From assembly GCA_014871385.1 (NCBI GenBank), contig CM026426.1, positions 85,332,947 to 85,396,946 on the forward strand: a DNA stretch of 64,000 nt. The letters are read 5' to 3'. The notes under the pieces are model-generated. The model saw nothing but the letters and a program-made list of their open reading frames with translations. It was not told the DNA's origin and searched no databases. This stretch comes from Ceratodon purpureus. Taxonomy: Eukaryota; Streptophyta; Bryopsida; Pseudoditrichales; Ditrichaceae. Both the position numbers and the translations under genes were made by a program. Each line of letters begins with the position of its first letter. Positions within the stretch are counted from its first letter, which is position 1. Of the stretch, positions 34,128 through 45,257 are shown piece by piece.

Positions 34128-35930
34128 AGTGGTTTGTTGAACGTTGTCCTCGACCTCAATGGAATACTCTGCTCCAGTACTCCTAAGTGGCCTGGACAAT
34201 CATTTGTTAGCCATGACCTTAACATCCACTGAGCGTCCAAGCCAGCGGTCGTCGGCTCCAAGTTTGTTTGTGTCAGGCTCGATTGTGCTGAATTCCTTCG
34301 TCGGTTGTCAACGTTCGCAACCATAACTGTCTGGAGTTCGATGAAGACTTTAACGACAAAAATGATCTGCGACTATCTGTTCGGTCCGATTCTTCCTGTC
34401 TATCTGCTCAGAATTCTAGGTCAAGAGGACTATCAGAGAGTTCCTATGGGCGTAGATTTGCGAGGTCGTCCGGTATATATGAAGGAACCCGGGACTCAAA
34501 AGGACATCTTCCTTAAGCCGATGTGTCATGGTCTCTTTCGTAAATTTGATGGCCTATATTATGATGCCAACACCATTTTTATTGATGACAGTCCAATCAA
34601 GCACTGTCAGAATACTTCTCACAATGTCCTTTTAGTCTCGACTTGGAACAACCAAAACCCTAATGCCGCAGATGATTGTTTTTTGTTGTCGAAACTTTTG
34701 CCATATCTTGTAGACCTCCACAACTTCGTAGGGACACTCGTAAGATTCAGCGCCGAGCATCCGATCGAAAAAAAAATGTATTATGATGACCGTCTACCTG
34801 TGAACAATACGCTAAGATTAACGAGGCAATTAGCCGTAGAGCTTAATTAGGCACGTCTTTGGTTCTCTAGTTTGGTAATGGATATATCTGAACTGGCGCG
34901 AAGTTATCAGTATACTGTACATCTTAACTAACTGGATAATCATTGTATCAAGACTACTCCTTTTGTAATACAAAGTATATTTTTCTTTTTTAATCTATTA
35001 TGTCCCTTGCGTCGAACCCTAAACCCTTAACCATTGCTGAATTATTGGGATGTATGTTTCGATTTGCTTTATGTATTGCAGGATAATGCATGTCGAGCCT
35101 CAGTGGATTCTTTAAATAATGCTTATGGCTGCGGGCCTTCTCTGCGTAGCAGAGATCTTTTGTTGCAATCAGTTGCAACAGGGCAGTTCACGATGGACTA
35201 TTCAACTATGGCTGTCGATGAAGGAGTTGTGGACAGCTTGGTTAACCTGTCCATTCCCAAGACCCTGAAATCCCCTTCTCTTATGTGGCCACGGACCGTA
35301 TTGCCAAATGACAGAGTTCTACCCCTGCAAAGCGTGCTCTTTATTACAATGTGGAGGACATGCCGTCACCTCCACCGGCAAAGGTTATTTTTGATCCCTT
35401 GACTATTAGCTTTAAATTCCTTTCTAATGTTTCGTTCATGTAAGTGAGTTAAGTGATGGTAATTGCTCGCATCTGTTCTTGCCTTCTATATGTCCTTAGT
35501 TTAGCTCGAGGCCACCTAAAATGATTGATCTTTTTCTACTTTCATATAGGTTTGTGCTAACTTATGTAGGCTTCTTCGTTCAGGGTCCGTTCGATTTAAA
35601 CAGTTGCACTCAGCAGTTTAGGTCGAATCGACCTAAACCGAAATCTCTTCCTAATGCTAATTTATCCCCCTTGTACTTGCCTTGGAGATGCCGAGGCTAC
35701 AATCAACAACTACAGGATCCATGGCAAAGAAGTCCGGCGACTCCCATCCTAAACCATCCAGTTCCCGTCGCCACTCTTCGCCTGAGTCAAGCATTGGTGA
35801 CAGACGTAGACAAAAGTTGCAACGTCTTCTTGATATTCCAATGATGCAGGTCGAGGGAATGTTGTGGACACGTCAGCGTCAACGGGAATTTGTCAAGTCA
35901 AGAATTCAGGCTTACGGGGGGACTCCATAA
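34128..35930 (+). pseudogene. FCP1/NIF-type HAD phosphatase-like protein
   Basis: After a CCTCAG acceptor one frame runs 34128-34850 with a single internal TGA (34230-34232). It shows the plan of an FCP1/SCP (NIF) phosphatase domain: VVLDLNGILC at the HAD motif I position, RLDCAEFLRRLSTFATITVW (motif II region, W-S-S for W-T-S), a mid-domain PVYMKEPGTQKDIFLKP, and IFIDDSPIKHC followed by VSTWNNQ and LLPYLVDL. Motif I is normally DxDxT; here it reads D-L-N-G-I, so the second Asp is Asn and catalysis is doubtful. A further exon (35082-35383, DNACRASVDSLNNAYGCGP) follows an ATTGCAG acceptor and shows a frame change near 35325. A last exon (about 35690-35930) is Ser/Arg-rich. It may be a separate gene or the 3' part of the ParB-like gene upstream. 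Confidence 0.6.
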
Positions 35931-36425
35931 CCATATAGTGGATAGTATGTACTGTATAGCAATGGCACAGACAATGAAGAGACGATTATAAGAATCGTCT
36001 ATGTTATTTCAAAGTAATTATGTTTCGAATAAAACGATTGATTTGTTTGTCAAATTTTCTCGTCTACCATTTATGCCTCATTGTCATGCACTCTTTTCGT
36101 GTTCTTCAAAATTCCAACTGTATTTTATGTGATTGGACATTGCGTTTTTCCTAAAGCTAGGTTTAGAATGGTAACGAATAGTTACTGCTATAAATACAAA
36201 AACGTGGTTTACTCTTCTTTCTTGTTTTTTATTGCGTTTAGGTGTGGTCGACCTAAATGACATAATCATCATCCTTCTTAAACATGTTCTTAACGAATCA
36301 TTGAACATTATTAAGTTCTCTCCTGTATGTTTGTGCATTTAGGTCCACTCGACCTAAATGACATAGGCCTCATTCTTCTTTTAACGTGTTTTTAATGATT
36401 CAATATTGATTTACGCGAGGTCGAA
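35496..36425. repeat. Type B and hybrid palindromes at the 3' end of island D
   Basis: A half-and-half site at about 35499-35520 joins AGTTTAGCTCGAG to a CACCTAAAA right side. True type B palindromes (TTTAGGTCGA-N-TCGACCTAAA) are centred at 35627, with degenerate ones at 36247 and 36348 and near 36417. They differ from type A only in the inner bases (GGTC for GCTC). The intervening DNA after 35930 is non-coding. Confidence 0.85.
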
Positions 36426-36429
36426 GTAA

Positions 36430-37349
36430 ATGGGAAGGCATGAATGTGGCCATTTCTCTACACGCTGATTTCCCAAATTCAAGAATATCTCCCAAAATAA
36501 CGAATATGGTGTTATTCATGAAAAAATCACGCACATATCTCATTAATTTCATGTGATTAGGAAGCTTGACGACTCATAGGAAGTCAAAAGTTATCATATG
36601 CAACGTGCATTGCTACTTCTCTGCAAACTATAATTAGGTCTATGCAGCAGGCATTACATAAAAAGTGATGTAACACTTCCCAGTAGGTGAATATAGTAAA
36701 ATTCCAACCAAAAACTCTAAAAATTGTAGCACTGAATACGCACACATTGTTTATGAGTTTTTACTCGACATCGTAGCTTAGGATTCAATGACCTCCAAAA
36801 CATAAACCCATATTACAGGTATGTCAGTATGCAAACGTCTTTTAAAAGTCTAAGAGTTTAAGCAACCAATTGATGTTCTAGGAAATGGTAGTAGATACAC
36901 TTATGGAGGAATGATACAAGCTTCACTATGCAAAATTGAATTGCATTCCAGAACCTAATCAAACAAACAGGCTAATACAACGTTCTGTATGGAAGCAATT
37001 ACTACAGGAATAGGGGAAAACGATCTAAGGTCACTCACACAAAGGTTAAGTGCAGTATTTGTTGGCGTGTGCATAATTGCAACTAAGAGCATGGAGTAAT
37101 GCAAAAGTTTCCAATATAACAACCAGTTCACTGTGGCTTACACATGATGGAACGACGTTTGCTCTCATTTCCACATGGACTATAGTGATGCATACATACC
37201 TACCAAGCAGGAATCGTGCGGAAATACAAAATTCCTTTAATTATCTTCTCATAGGCCCCAATCCTTGATTGAACACATGTGAGTCGGTTGCGCAATTACT
37301 CCACAATATAACGTGTACTTAAAGCACGCACTACAAGAATTAGGCAAGA
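36430..37349. other. Non-coding interval
   Basis: This is AT-rich sequence without a credible frame, palindrome or RNA. It lies between the palindromes of island D and the next gene. Confidence 0.5.
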
Positions 37350-39161
37350 AACATGTCCTGATAGATCTGTAGTAGACTGCGACAAAGATGAGTATGTGAT
37401 GACGGAAGGAGAAGACGAAGAGGATGAGCCAAACGAGTACAAATTGTTAAGGGAGGCGACCATTGCGAGGAACAACGCAAACATGTAGGCTGTGCTCGAG
37501 ACTTGCAATGCTCTGTAAGTTTTCCAATTTCCAATTAACCCTAAGTATTTTATGTTGGACTATTGGATGGTAGCCACGTATCATATCGAACGTCTGAGAT
37601 GTTGAAGAGTGACTTCCTCTTCTTATTCATTTTTTACAAGGCTACACTACCTAAAATGCATTTAGAATGAGCATGCACGTTAGTACTGTGGTTGAGTCCT
37701 TTTGCTTGCAGCAACGATGCCCTGGGTGAGAGAAAGAAGAGCGCAAAGAAGAGAAGAACATCGGAAGTTGAGGGACCAAGAAATCAGAGTTTTTGGCAGG
37801 AGTCGTTGGGTATTCTCAACAAACCAAACACATCTGCATCGAACAGCGACAATGCAAGACTCGACGGGAAGCAAACGCATAGGTAAGAGTTCGGAGTTTG
37901 CCGTCAATAACTATGCAGTTGAATGACACAGTAACTTATGCTGGAGGTTTTTCTCTTTGTTTTCAGTTTCCATTCGGTAGATAGGGTTTGATGCGGTTTT
38001 ATGTTCATTAAATCTCGGCATGTGTGTACTGCACTAAAGATTCCTCATATGATTTAATCACATGTAATTGTTTGATGAAAATGTAATAGGGATGTTCTCT
38101 TAAACCCTAGAACCCTTTCCCGCATGATCTGCAAGGGTAGTAAACAATGTTTCATATAGGTGTCATGTGTTTACAGTCATGACAATGATTTCGATTCTCC
38201 TTCTGATGAATCAAAGGACACCAAGATATACGCCAGAGGCAGCAAATGTAGATACAAGAAGGGCATATCGCACGAGGATAATATGTTTGCTGAGGTTTCG
38301 CATCCGCAGGTAAGCCTGGGATTGCCCTCACCGTTTTCTTTTTGGAGTAGAGATCCTCCACTTGCTGCACAACATGCTGTTCTGGCCTTCCCATCCTCTT
38401 CTTTGACGCCATTGCAGCCACCGACCGAGTGGGCGTGGATACCAGTGGCTCACAACATCAACGGTACGGGTATACATGATGCTGTTGGTGGGCTGTCTCC
38501 TGCGAATTTTCCCCTGAACTGGCACTTGCTAAACGCACATGCTAGGCTAGACTTTGCAATTAGACATGGATTTAGTACCGTAGGGAATGACAAGGGCTCT
38601 CCCTGTATGTCTTCATGTATCAAAGAGGACTCCATAAAGAGACAAGTACAGAGAACCAACAAGCAAGTGGCGGAGGAAGACGCTCGAAGGAGGGAGAGTT
38701 CAGGTCTGAAACCATTTACCTTACAGGTAAAGTCCTTTGGAATCATCAGTAGTGGCTGTGCAGGTCATTTAAAGTGGCAAGAATATGTGAGGGACCTGAC
38801 TTCCCAGATGTTAGATATGAGCATGATGAAATTCAAAGACCAGAATGACAACTCCAAAGCAAAATTATGTGAGACCTTACGATCTAAATTTGAATTCTTG
38901 GAACATGATGTGACGGATTTGTCGTTGAATAAGATGATTAAGAACTGGCTAAGAAAAGACCGAGAGCTTATGAAGAGGCTTCATGGTGGAAAATTTAAGG
39001 CTCTCTCCATATATTCTGAGAAAGAATGGGACGCTTTGAAGCGATACTGGGAATCTCTTGGTTCAAGACTACGCTTGGAAAAAATGTTGGAAACGAGGAA
39101 GAAAGTCGTGTGCAAGCCACGCATTGGTTGCCAAGGATATGCGGGAAAAGCATCTAAATTG
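37350..39161 (+). pseudogene. Plant-type (Transposase_24-like) transposon protein, three exons, truncated by a LINE
   Basis: Three exons join in phase: about 37350-37514 (CDKDEYVMTEGEDEEDEPNE, acidic), 37712-37882 (NDALGERKKSAKKRR, a basic NLS-like stretch) and 38177-39161. Junction bases are GCTCT|GTAAGT...TTGCAG|C and CATAG|GTAAGA...TTACAG|T. Exon 1 has a TAG at 37496. The third exon is open for 328 codons with a Pro-rich middle. It ends in a segment whose plan recalls the En/Spm-type Transposase_24 family: NKMIKNWLRKDRELMKRLH, SEKEWDALKRYWESLGS, ETRKKVVCKPRIGCQGYAGK. A GTGAGG donor at 39162 shows that more exons once followed. LINE copy 2 lies just beyond, so the 3' part is missing or displaced. 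Function as a transposase accessory is inference. Confidence 0.5.
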
Positions 39162-39548
39162 GTGAGGGATTCTACTTATCTTTTCAGATTTTCTTATCCA
39201 ACTTACATTAGTTTTGATTAAAATGGAAAACAAAAATCTATATGTAGTATTTACAACTCAAAATCTCAAAAATCAAAACGCACAACATATTTATCTAAAT
39301 TACATAAAATACAATTCAAACATTATTCAAAAATACTCTAAAAACCATATAAAAAACCTTCAAATTATCTCTATCAATCATAAAGAAAAAACCCTCTCTT
39401 ATCTTCTAAGCTAAGTATACTATGTTATAAAACAAATCACAAAGACAAACAAAATGGCCTCGGCCTACTGGCCTCGCCACAATATAAAACAGAACAAATA
39501 ATAAAAAATCCAAAACACTTCAATACTGTGGTTATTAATTTTTCTACA

Positions 39549-39602
39549 AATTAGCACTACTTCAATGCGGAGACATAGAAACCAACTTCGGACCAATGCC
39601 CA
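39549..39602 (+). other. 2A-like motif of LINE copy 2
   Basis: The frame reads KLALLQCGDIETNFGPMP. The G-D-I-E-x-N core is intact and only the Pro of NPGP is changed to Phe. Confidence 0.75.
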
Positions 39603-40029
39603 AAGTACTATGCACACACCTTGCTGACCACAAAAAACGTGCTAGAATATACTTCATCTCCAATACAATAAAACTACAACTAGAATATCAACATATAGCA
39701 AAAACATTTGCCCCTATTTTAAAAATAAACCATCCATTACATAACCAAACAACTATTTCATTCCCATTCCTCCACCAATACATACAAACTCAATACAACT
39801 CACCACTCCCTCACATTCCCTACGCACGAATCGTCACAATAAATCCCTCAATTAAAAAATGTAATGATATATTAGCACATCCTCGTATATATCACTTTAA
39901 TGACATCTGGACTAATACAATACTCATTAGACTCTCTAATCTCAATAACCCCCAGAACGTCACATCCTAACAAAACATCCATATACCTAATTCATAGAAA
40001 ATAACCAAGATTTAATACACCTTAAAAAT

Positions 40030-41229
40030 TTGATACACTCGGAACTATATAAATTCATCCACAGTCAAGAATTTCCACCTACATCAATTATTCTTCAAAG
40101 AAAATTTCCGTTCCTCCCAAACAAACGAATAACAGAATCACTCCATTGTTTAGAAAACATAAATGAATACTTCCACCCACCTCCACTCCCAAACATTCCT
40201 ACACCACCACCAAGAATAAATAATACTCCTAATTACAAAACCAATATAATTACTTGGAATGCCTCATCACTTAACACAGCCTTACCAAATCTACAAAATC
40301 TAATAAATATCTCCCAGAGAAATACAGCAAATATAAACATTCAAGAAACTAAACTTACAACAACAAAATCTACAAACTACATACTAAACTTATGTCCCAA
40401 ATACAAGCTCATCTTTAACAACACACACGCTCTAACAAGATGTATGCAACAAAGAATGCCCTACATCTCCGGTAGAGGAGGCCTACTCACACTTATCCAC
40501 AATAAATATGCATTTCGCGGAAACGTCAATAAAATTCCGACACCAGCAAATATTTCTCCATATCTACAAATAATAAAAATAAATAATCACCCACTACTTC
40601 CATGGCAAATTAAACACATGTATATGCCTACAAACTTAGAAGATATACGTCTCATCCCCCACCTCAAAACCACAATCACCAATCAAATTGCCGCACATCC
40701 AAACCATACATACATCCTATGTGGAGATTTCAATCATTACATCGCACTTATTGGAAGACAAAATAACAACACTAACACACCACCACGAAAAGAAGACATT
40801 CAGTGGAAAAACTTCATTGAGTCCTTGAACTTCAAATATATTCCAATAAACACCAATTTCTCCAGACAAGGTGGCTATAACTATACATCAACGAGCCTTA
40901 TAGATGGCTTCTATATCAACTCACTCGACAACACCAGATTCACTTCCATCACAAACATAAACACGAATCTTAACTTAGACCACTACCCAGTCACCTTACA
41001 CATCCCACAGAATACATTAATAGCTAGACCTCCACCGCTAGCAACTACCACTTTAACTAGAATACTTAATCCGATTCCATCAGAAAACTTAGAAAAATTT
41101 AATATAGAATTCTTCAAAGGAAACTCTACAAAAATAAATGAATTGATACAATTATTAGAAAACCACAACCACCTCACACTTGATCAATGGAAAACAGCTT
41201 GTTCATCTCTCGACAAAATTGTGGAATAA
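40030..41229 (+). CDS. LINE copy 2 APE endonuclease domain, open
   Basis: This 400-codon open segment of the polyprotein carries every endonuclease landmark: NIQETKLT, GRGGLLTLIH, YILCGDFNHY, TSTSLIDGFYI and LDHYPVTLHI. It is the best-preserved endonuclease copy in the window. It ends at TAA (41227-41229) where copy 1 has an AAA codon, and the same frame continues afterwards to about 41935 with the RT-proximal linker. Confidence 0.85.
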   Translation: MIHSELYKFIHSQEFPPTSIILQRKFPFLPNKRITESLHCLENINEYFHPPPLPNIPTPPPRINNTPNYKTNIITWNASSLNTALPNLQNLINISQRNTANINIQETKLTTTKSTNYILNLCPKYKLIFNNTHALTRCMQQRMPYISGRGGLLTLIHNKYAFRGNVNKIPTPANISPYLQIIKINNHPLLPWQIKHMYMPTNLEDIRLIPHLKTTITNQIAAHPNHTYILCGDFNHYIALIGRQNNNTNTPPRKEDIQWKNFIESLNFKYIPINTNFSRQGGYNYTSTSLIDGFYINSLDNTRFTSITNINTNLNLDHYPVTLHIPQNTLIARPPPLATTTLTRILNPIPSENLEKFNIEFFKGNSTKINELIQLLENHNHLTLDQWKTACSSLDKIVE

Positions 41230-42216
41230 ATCTCAGATACCATCGAAAAAACTTGTAAAGCACCTCCACTACCAAATCTCACAAATGGAACCGCACAACA
41301 AGGTGGTTTTCTACCCCAAAAACTAGCTAAAGAATGGAAAAAACATCTTGCCACATACCACCTCATTAGAAAAACTATATACATTGCAAAAAACGACCCA
41401 CAATGGCGAACACATCTTATTCTTAATGAAATACGCAATCATCAAGATATACAAATCCCCCACCTTCCAATAATAGACACCATACCAAATGAATGGATTG
41501 ACGTCATAGCTGCTATTGTAAAAACCGCCAATAAAGAAGCCAGAAAAATTACAACAAAATACTCTAAAGATTGTAACCTAAAAGCAATCTCTAAATACCG
41601 CCAAATGCATGAAAATAGTCCCAAGAGAATAAATAGGAAAGTCTTCATAAATTCTGAGACTTCGCCTCTTGATTCTATCATTGACAGAAACAATAACATT
41701 CTGACCAGCCCTAAAGATATTGCACAAGAAATACACATTCAACAATCCATCGGTAATAGACGGAGAGTTCCCACATGCCACGATCAAAACATTCACCAAC
41801 CACACTGCACATGCAGCGTTAGACAATATCTATGGCACGATTTAGAAGGATTTACAATTGACCAACGTGGCAAACCTCAAATACCTCTACACACATACTT
41901 TGACCAAGAAACATATGATTCTGCCTCAAAAACCTAGGAAATAACAAAGCCCCTAACTCAATCCCTAATTCAATCTTGAAAAATATGCCATCACAATTCC
42001 ACAAACTACTATTTCTATTTTTCAAACACTGTTTCAAACAAAAACAAATCCCCGCATCATAGAAAACCAGCCTAACAGTTTTACTATACAAAAAAGGCGA
42101 CCCAGCACAACTAACTAACCACGCACAGACCTATTGCACTGGCTAATACCATATATAAACTTTATACAAGTACATTAACCTAGATACTTTCTGCTTATGG
42201 TGAAAAACACCAAATC

Positions 42217-42549
42217 TTGCACGATAGCCAAGAAGGATTTAGAGCAGAAAGAGGGACTTCCAGACAACTTCAACTAATTATAGTAGCGCTTGAAGATGCA
42301 AGATTCACAAACCAAGACATATACATCGTATACATAGATTTCAAAAACGCCTTTGGCTCCATTGATCACGCAAGACTCCTAGCTATAATGAAAGACTTTG
42401 GATACCCAGCCGACGCTATAAATCTAATTGGAAACATCTACTCACAGTCTTCCACTACATTCTTTAGAGAACATTTTGGTAAAACTCTGGATATACCTTT
42501 GGCACTTCCAAAGTTAAAATCTCATCCGCAGTATACGCCGATGATCTAG
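42217..42549 (+). pseudogene. LINE copy 2 RT palm fragment
   Basis: The frame contains DSQEGFRAERGTSRQLQLII and IYIVYIDFKNAFGSIDHARL, which is RT motif A with its Asp. About 50 codons later it breaks. The region between DIPL and the YADD motif, normally holding the QGD-type motif B, is missing. YADDLA follows in another frame at about 42530. Confidence 0.75.
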
Positions 42550-44665
42550 CACCCATTGCAACAAATTAACATCTTCACAAACTGAACTAAATAAACTAGA
42601 CAAATTCTGCGACTGAGCAGGAACGGACCTTGGAATATCCAAATGTGCAGTAACCGGATGCCCTAACAAATTCAAAATGAACCCCATTGCATTCAAAGCC
42701 CAAATCCAAGCTACTAATATAAATTTTAGAAACCAACCATTACCGGTTTTAGACCAACACGAACCATATACTTATCTTGGAATAAATCTTGCGCCATTTC
42801 TAAAATGGAAAACACAAATAAATACCACTACAGCCAAAGTCATCAAACAATGCCAAACTCTAAAATCATGCCCTGCCACCATGAAACAAAAAAATCAATA
42901 TGGCAGATACAGTAATACGCGCAGGAATAGCATACAGCTTCTACGTAGTGCCATACTCTATATCGGCTTTCAAAAAATTGACAAAAAAATCATAGCACTA
43001 CATAAAACAATATGTGGCTTACCAAAATGCACCTCCAACATTGCTACACAACTCCCACATGATCTATTTGGAATCGAAGCCTTTTCATTAAAAAATGCCT
43101 ATCTACGCTGTATTGGAGAACAATTACAAAATGCCCTCAATGATAAAGGTAGAATTGGCAAAATATATTATGGCTTGATACAGTTTATACTTGCAAGATT
43201 TGGAGGCTCCGAAGAAATAGCGTGCATTAAATACCAACATTGCGTGAAATTACCTATTACTAGAACACTAATTCTACTCAAACATGAAGCCGATGTCCAT
43301 CTTAAAAGTACAATAGATTGTTTTCTATTAAATCCATCCCAACTAGAAATGGCATGGATGAGGGAAGCACAAAATCTACATGGCCTAAACCCCAACACCT
43401 CTTTTAAATTACTACAAAAACTACTATCACATAACATAATAAAACTAGAACAAATAACCATGCCTAATGGTATCTCATTAATGAATCCAGGCGATTTCAA
43501 ACTATACCACTCCAACCCCACAAAACTCATCAAAAGTGCCTTAAAAATTGCTAATCAACTATTTTGTCACCCCTTTTGTCACCACACATGCCACCTACCC
43601 TGCCGATTCCACCATCCTCCACACACTCTAAAAAATGTCTACACTACACTAAACCACAACATTATACCACAACAACCAATCCCTCCAATAGAGCCTCCAA
43701 ATCCCCCTATTCTTAGACTCCCCCCCTCCTCCCAAAAATATGCTTAAATACCCTCGACAATTCCCAATACACACAATACTAGACCACGAACAACGAAAAA
43801 TCAAAGACCCAAACTTGATAATTAAAACAGACACAAAATTACTATGCCAATGGACCACGCTAGATAATAATACATACAACAAATGGCGCACTCAAAGAGA
43901 ACTATCCCCTTGATGTGATGCCAACCTTTGTCAACACAATACCAAACTACTCACCAAACACTATTTAAAAAAAACAACACAAACATTGTTCAAACATCAT
44001 CAAAACACATTTCTCTATAGAACAACAAAGAGACACAAAATACGTCATTCCGGCCACAATTATCCCAATAGCACATATCTCCATTAATGAATGCAATCCT
44101 GAAAATGACATCGAAACAAATTCAAACACTATCCAAACACAATTTGACGTGGCACAGGGAGAGAGAAACTGCGGTCTCCGGAGGAGACCGAAGTGAATTA
44201 AGTGTCTGTTCGATCCACCCCCAATCCAATGCCCACAAGGCAAAGGTATGGAAGTAAAGATCTACTCCCCCCTTTCGAGAGTAGACACTTTAGTCACAAA
44301 GTAACCAGTAACTAGTAACCAGTAACAAGTAACAAGTAATAGTAGTGACTATCTTCTCAAGATTCATTTCATTGTGATTTTGGACACCAAGCCACGAGCT
44401 CATTGTTGGTTGGAGGTGAGCATTTGTCTTATTTATCTGGTCCGGGTTCGAACCCTGATGGACTCGTTTGAGTGGATGTGGGGGATGAAGTGGCTTGGTA
44501 CTGCTGAGTGAGCGATCGCATGCAGTAGATGAGTTGTGCCAACCAACAGCCCCCTTTGCAAGAAGTTGGCAAGAGACTTGACACCCGTATGCTAACAATT
44601 TAAAATAAAGTAGCTCTAGCTACTAAAAAATTTATTTGTCTTTTTATTATAACTTTGGGTTTTGA

Positions 44666-45178
44666 CTATGGGAGATCTAATGTTTTGGGTAATGGTTGGT
44701 GGTTTTCTATTCTTCTTTTATGAAGAAGAATAGACATGGCGTATTGTATGGCGATAGTGTTTATGTTTTTGAAGGTGTTTTTGATGGTAGGCAAAGGTAT
44801 TTTGAAATTGTCTACAAGTAATTTCATTGATGGAATGTGTGTGGTAGCTCTCGTGCCTGCTGTGATGACAATAAAGGAATCGACTTTCCATCCTCTAGCG
44901 GTAATACTGGCAATTAATGGATTGTATTTGTTGGTTTTAGCTTCAAGTGTTTCTGGTGAGAATCTGTCATTGCAATATGTGAACTCAATCAATTGTATGG
45001 TAAGATTGGGGTCTATTTCTGTAGGGGGATCGCTTTGGTATGGTAAACCTTTAACGTAGAGAATGTCTAGTCTAAATCTAGAGTTACAATGACATCTCTG
45101 TGTGCCACATGTACATGTAAGTAAGCAATTGGGAACGGTATTTTCTGAGGGTTTATCATTGAAGGTGCCCGCATTCAT
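44666..45178 (-). CDS. LINE copy 3 C-terminal REL-type endonuclease domain
   Basis: As read, the translation is the same as the 20447-20959 domain (RFRLDILY, LIEFTYCNDRF, KYNPLI). It is the terminal portion of the polyprotein, separated from RNase H by the same stop and frame change. Confidence 0.65.
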   Translation of the reverse strand: MNAGTFNDKPSENTVPNCLLTCTCGTQRCHCNSRFRLDILYVKGLPYQSDPPTEIDPNLTIQLIEFTYCNDRFSPETLEAKTNKYNPLIASITARGWKVDSFIVITAGTRATTHIPSMKLLVDNFKIPLPTIKNTFKNINTIAIQYAMSILLHKRRIENHQPLPKTLDLP

Positions 45179-45257
45179 TAGAATTAAACAACGAGATTTT
45201 TTTGGATGAGACTAGTAGTTTTCTAATTTCCCATACTGCTTTGTTGTGTCTTTTGAC

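Larger units (their letters stand above)
39541..44159 (+). mobile_element. LINE copy 2, same family, 3'-truncated
   Basis: This is a diverged relative of copy 1 (amino-acid text roughly three-quarters alike by eye). It holds a 2A-like motif, a complete APE endonuclease domain, RT motif A and thumb/linker. It ends abruptly at 44159 in the region equivalent to about 18750 of copy 1, exactly where inverted copy 3 begins; its RNase H and REL parts are absent. Stops and frameshifts are present (TAA 41227, frame change near 41920, TAG at 41935 and others). The 5' boundary is uncertain; recognisable similarity starts just before the 2A motif. Confidence 0.8.
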
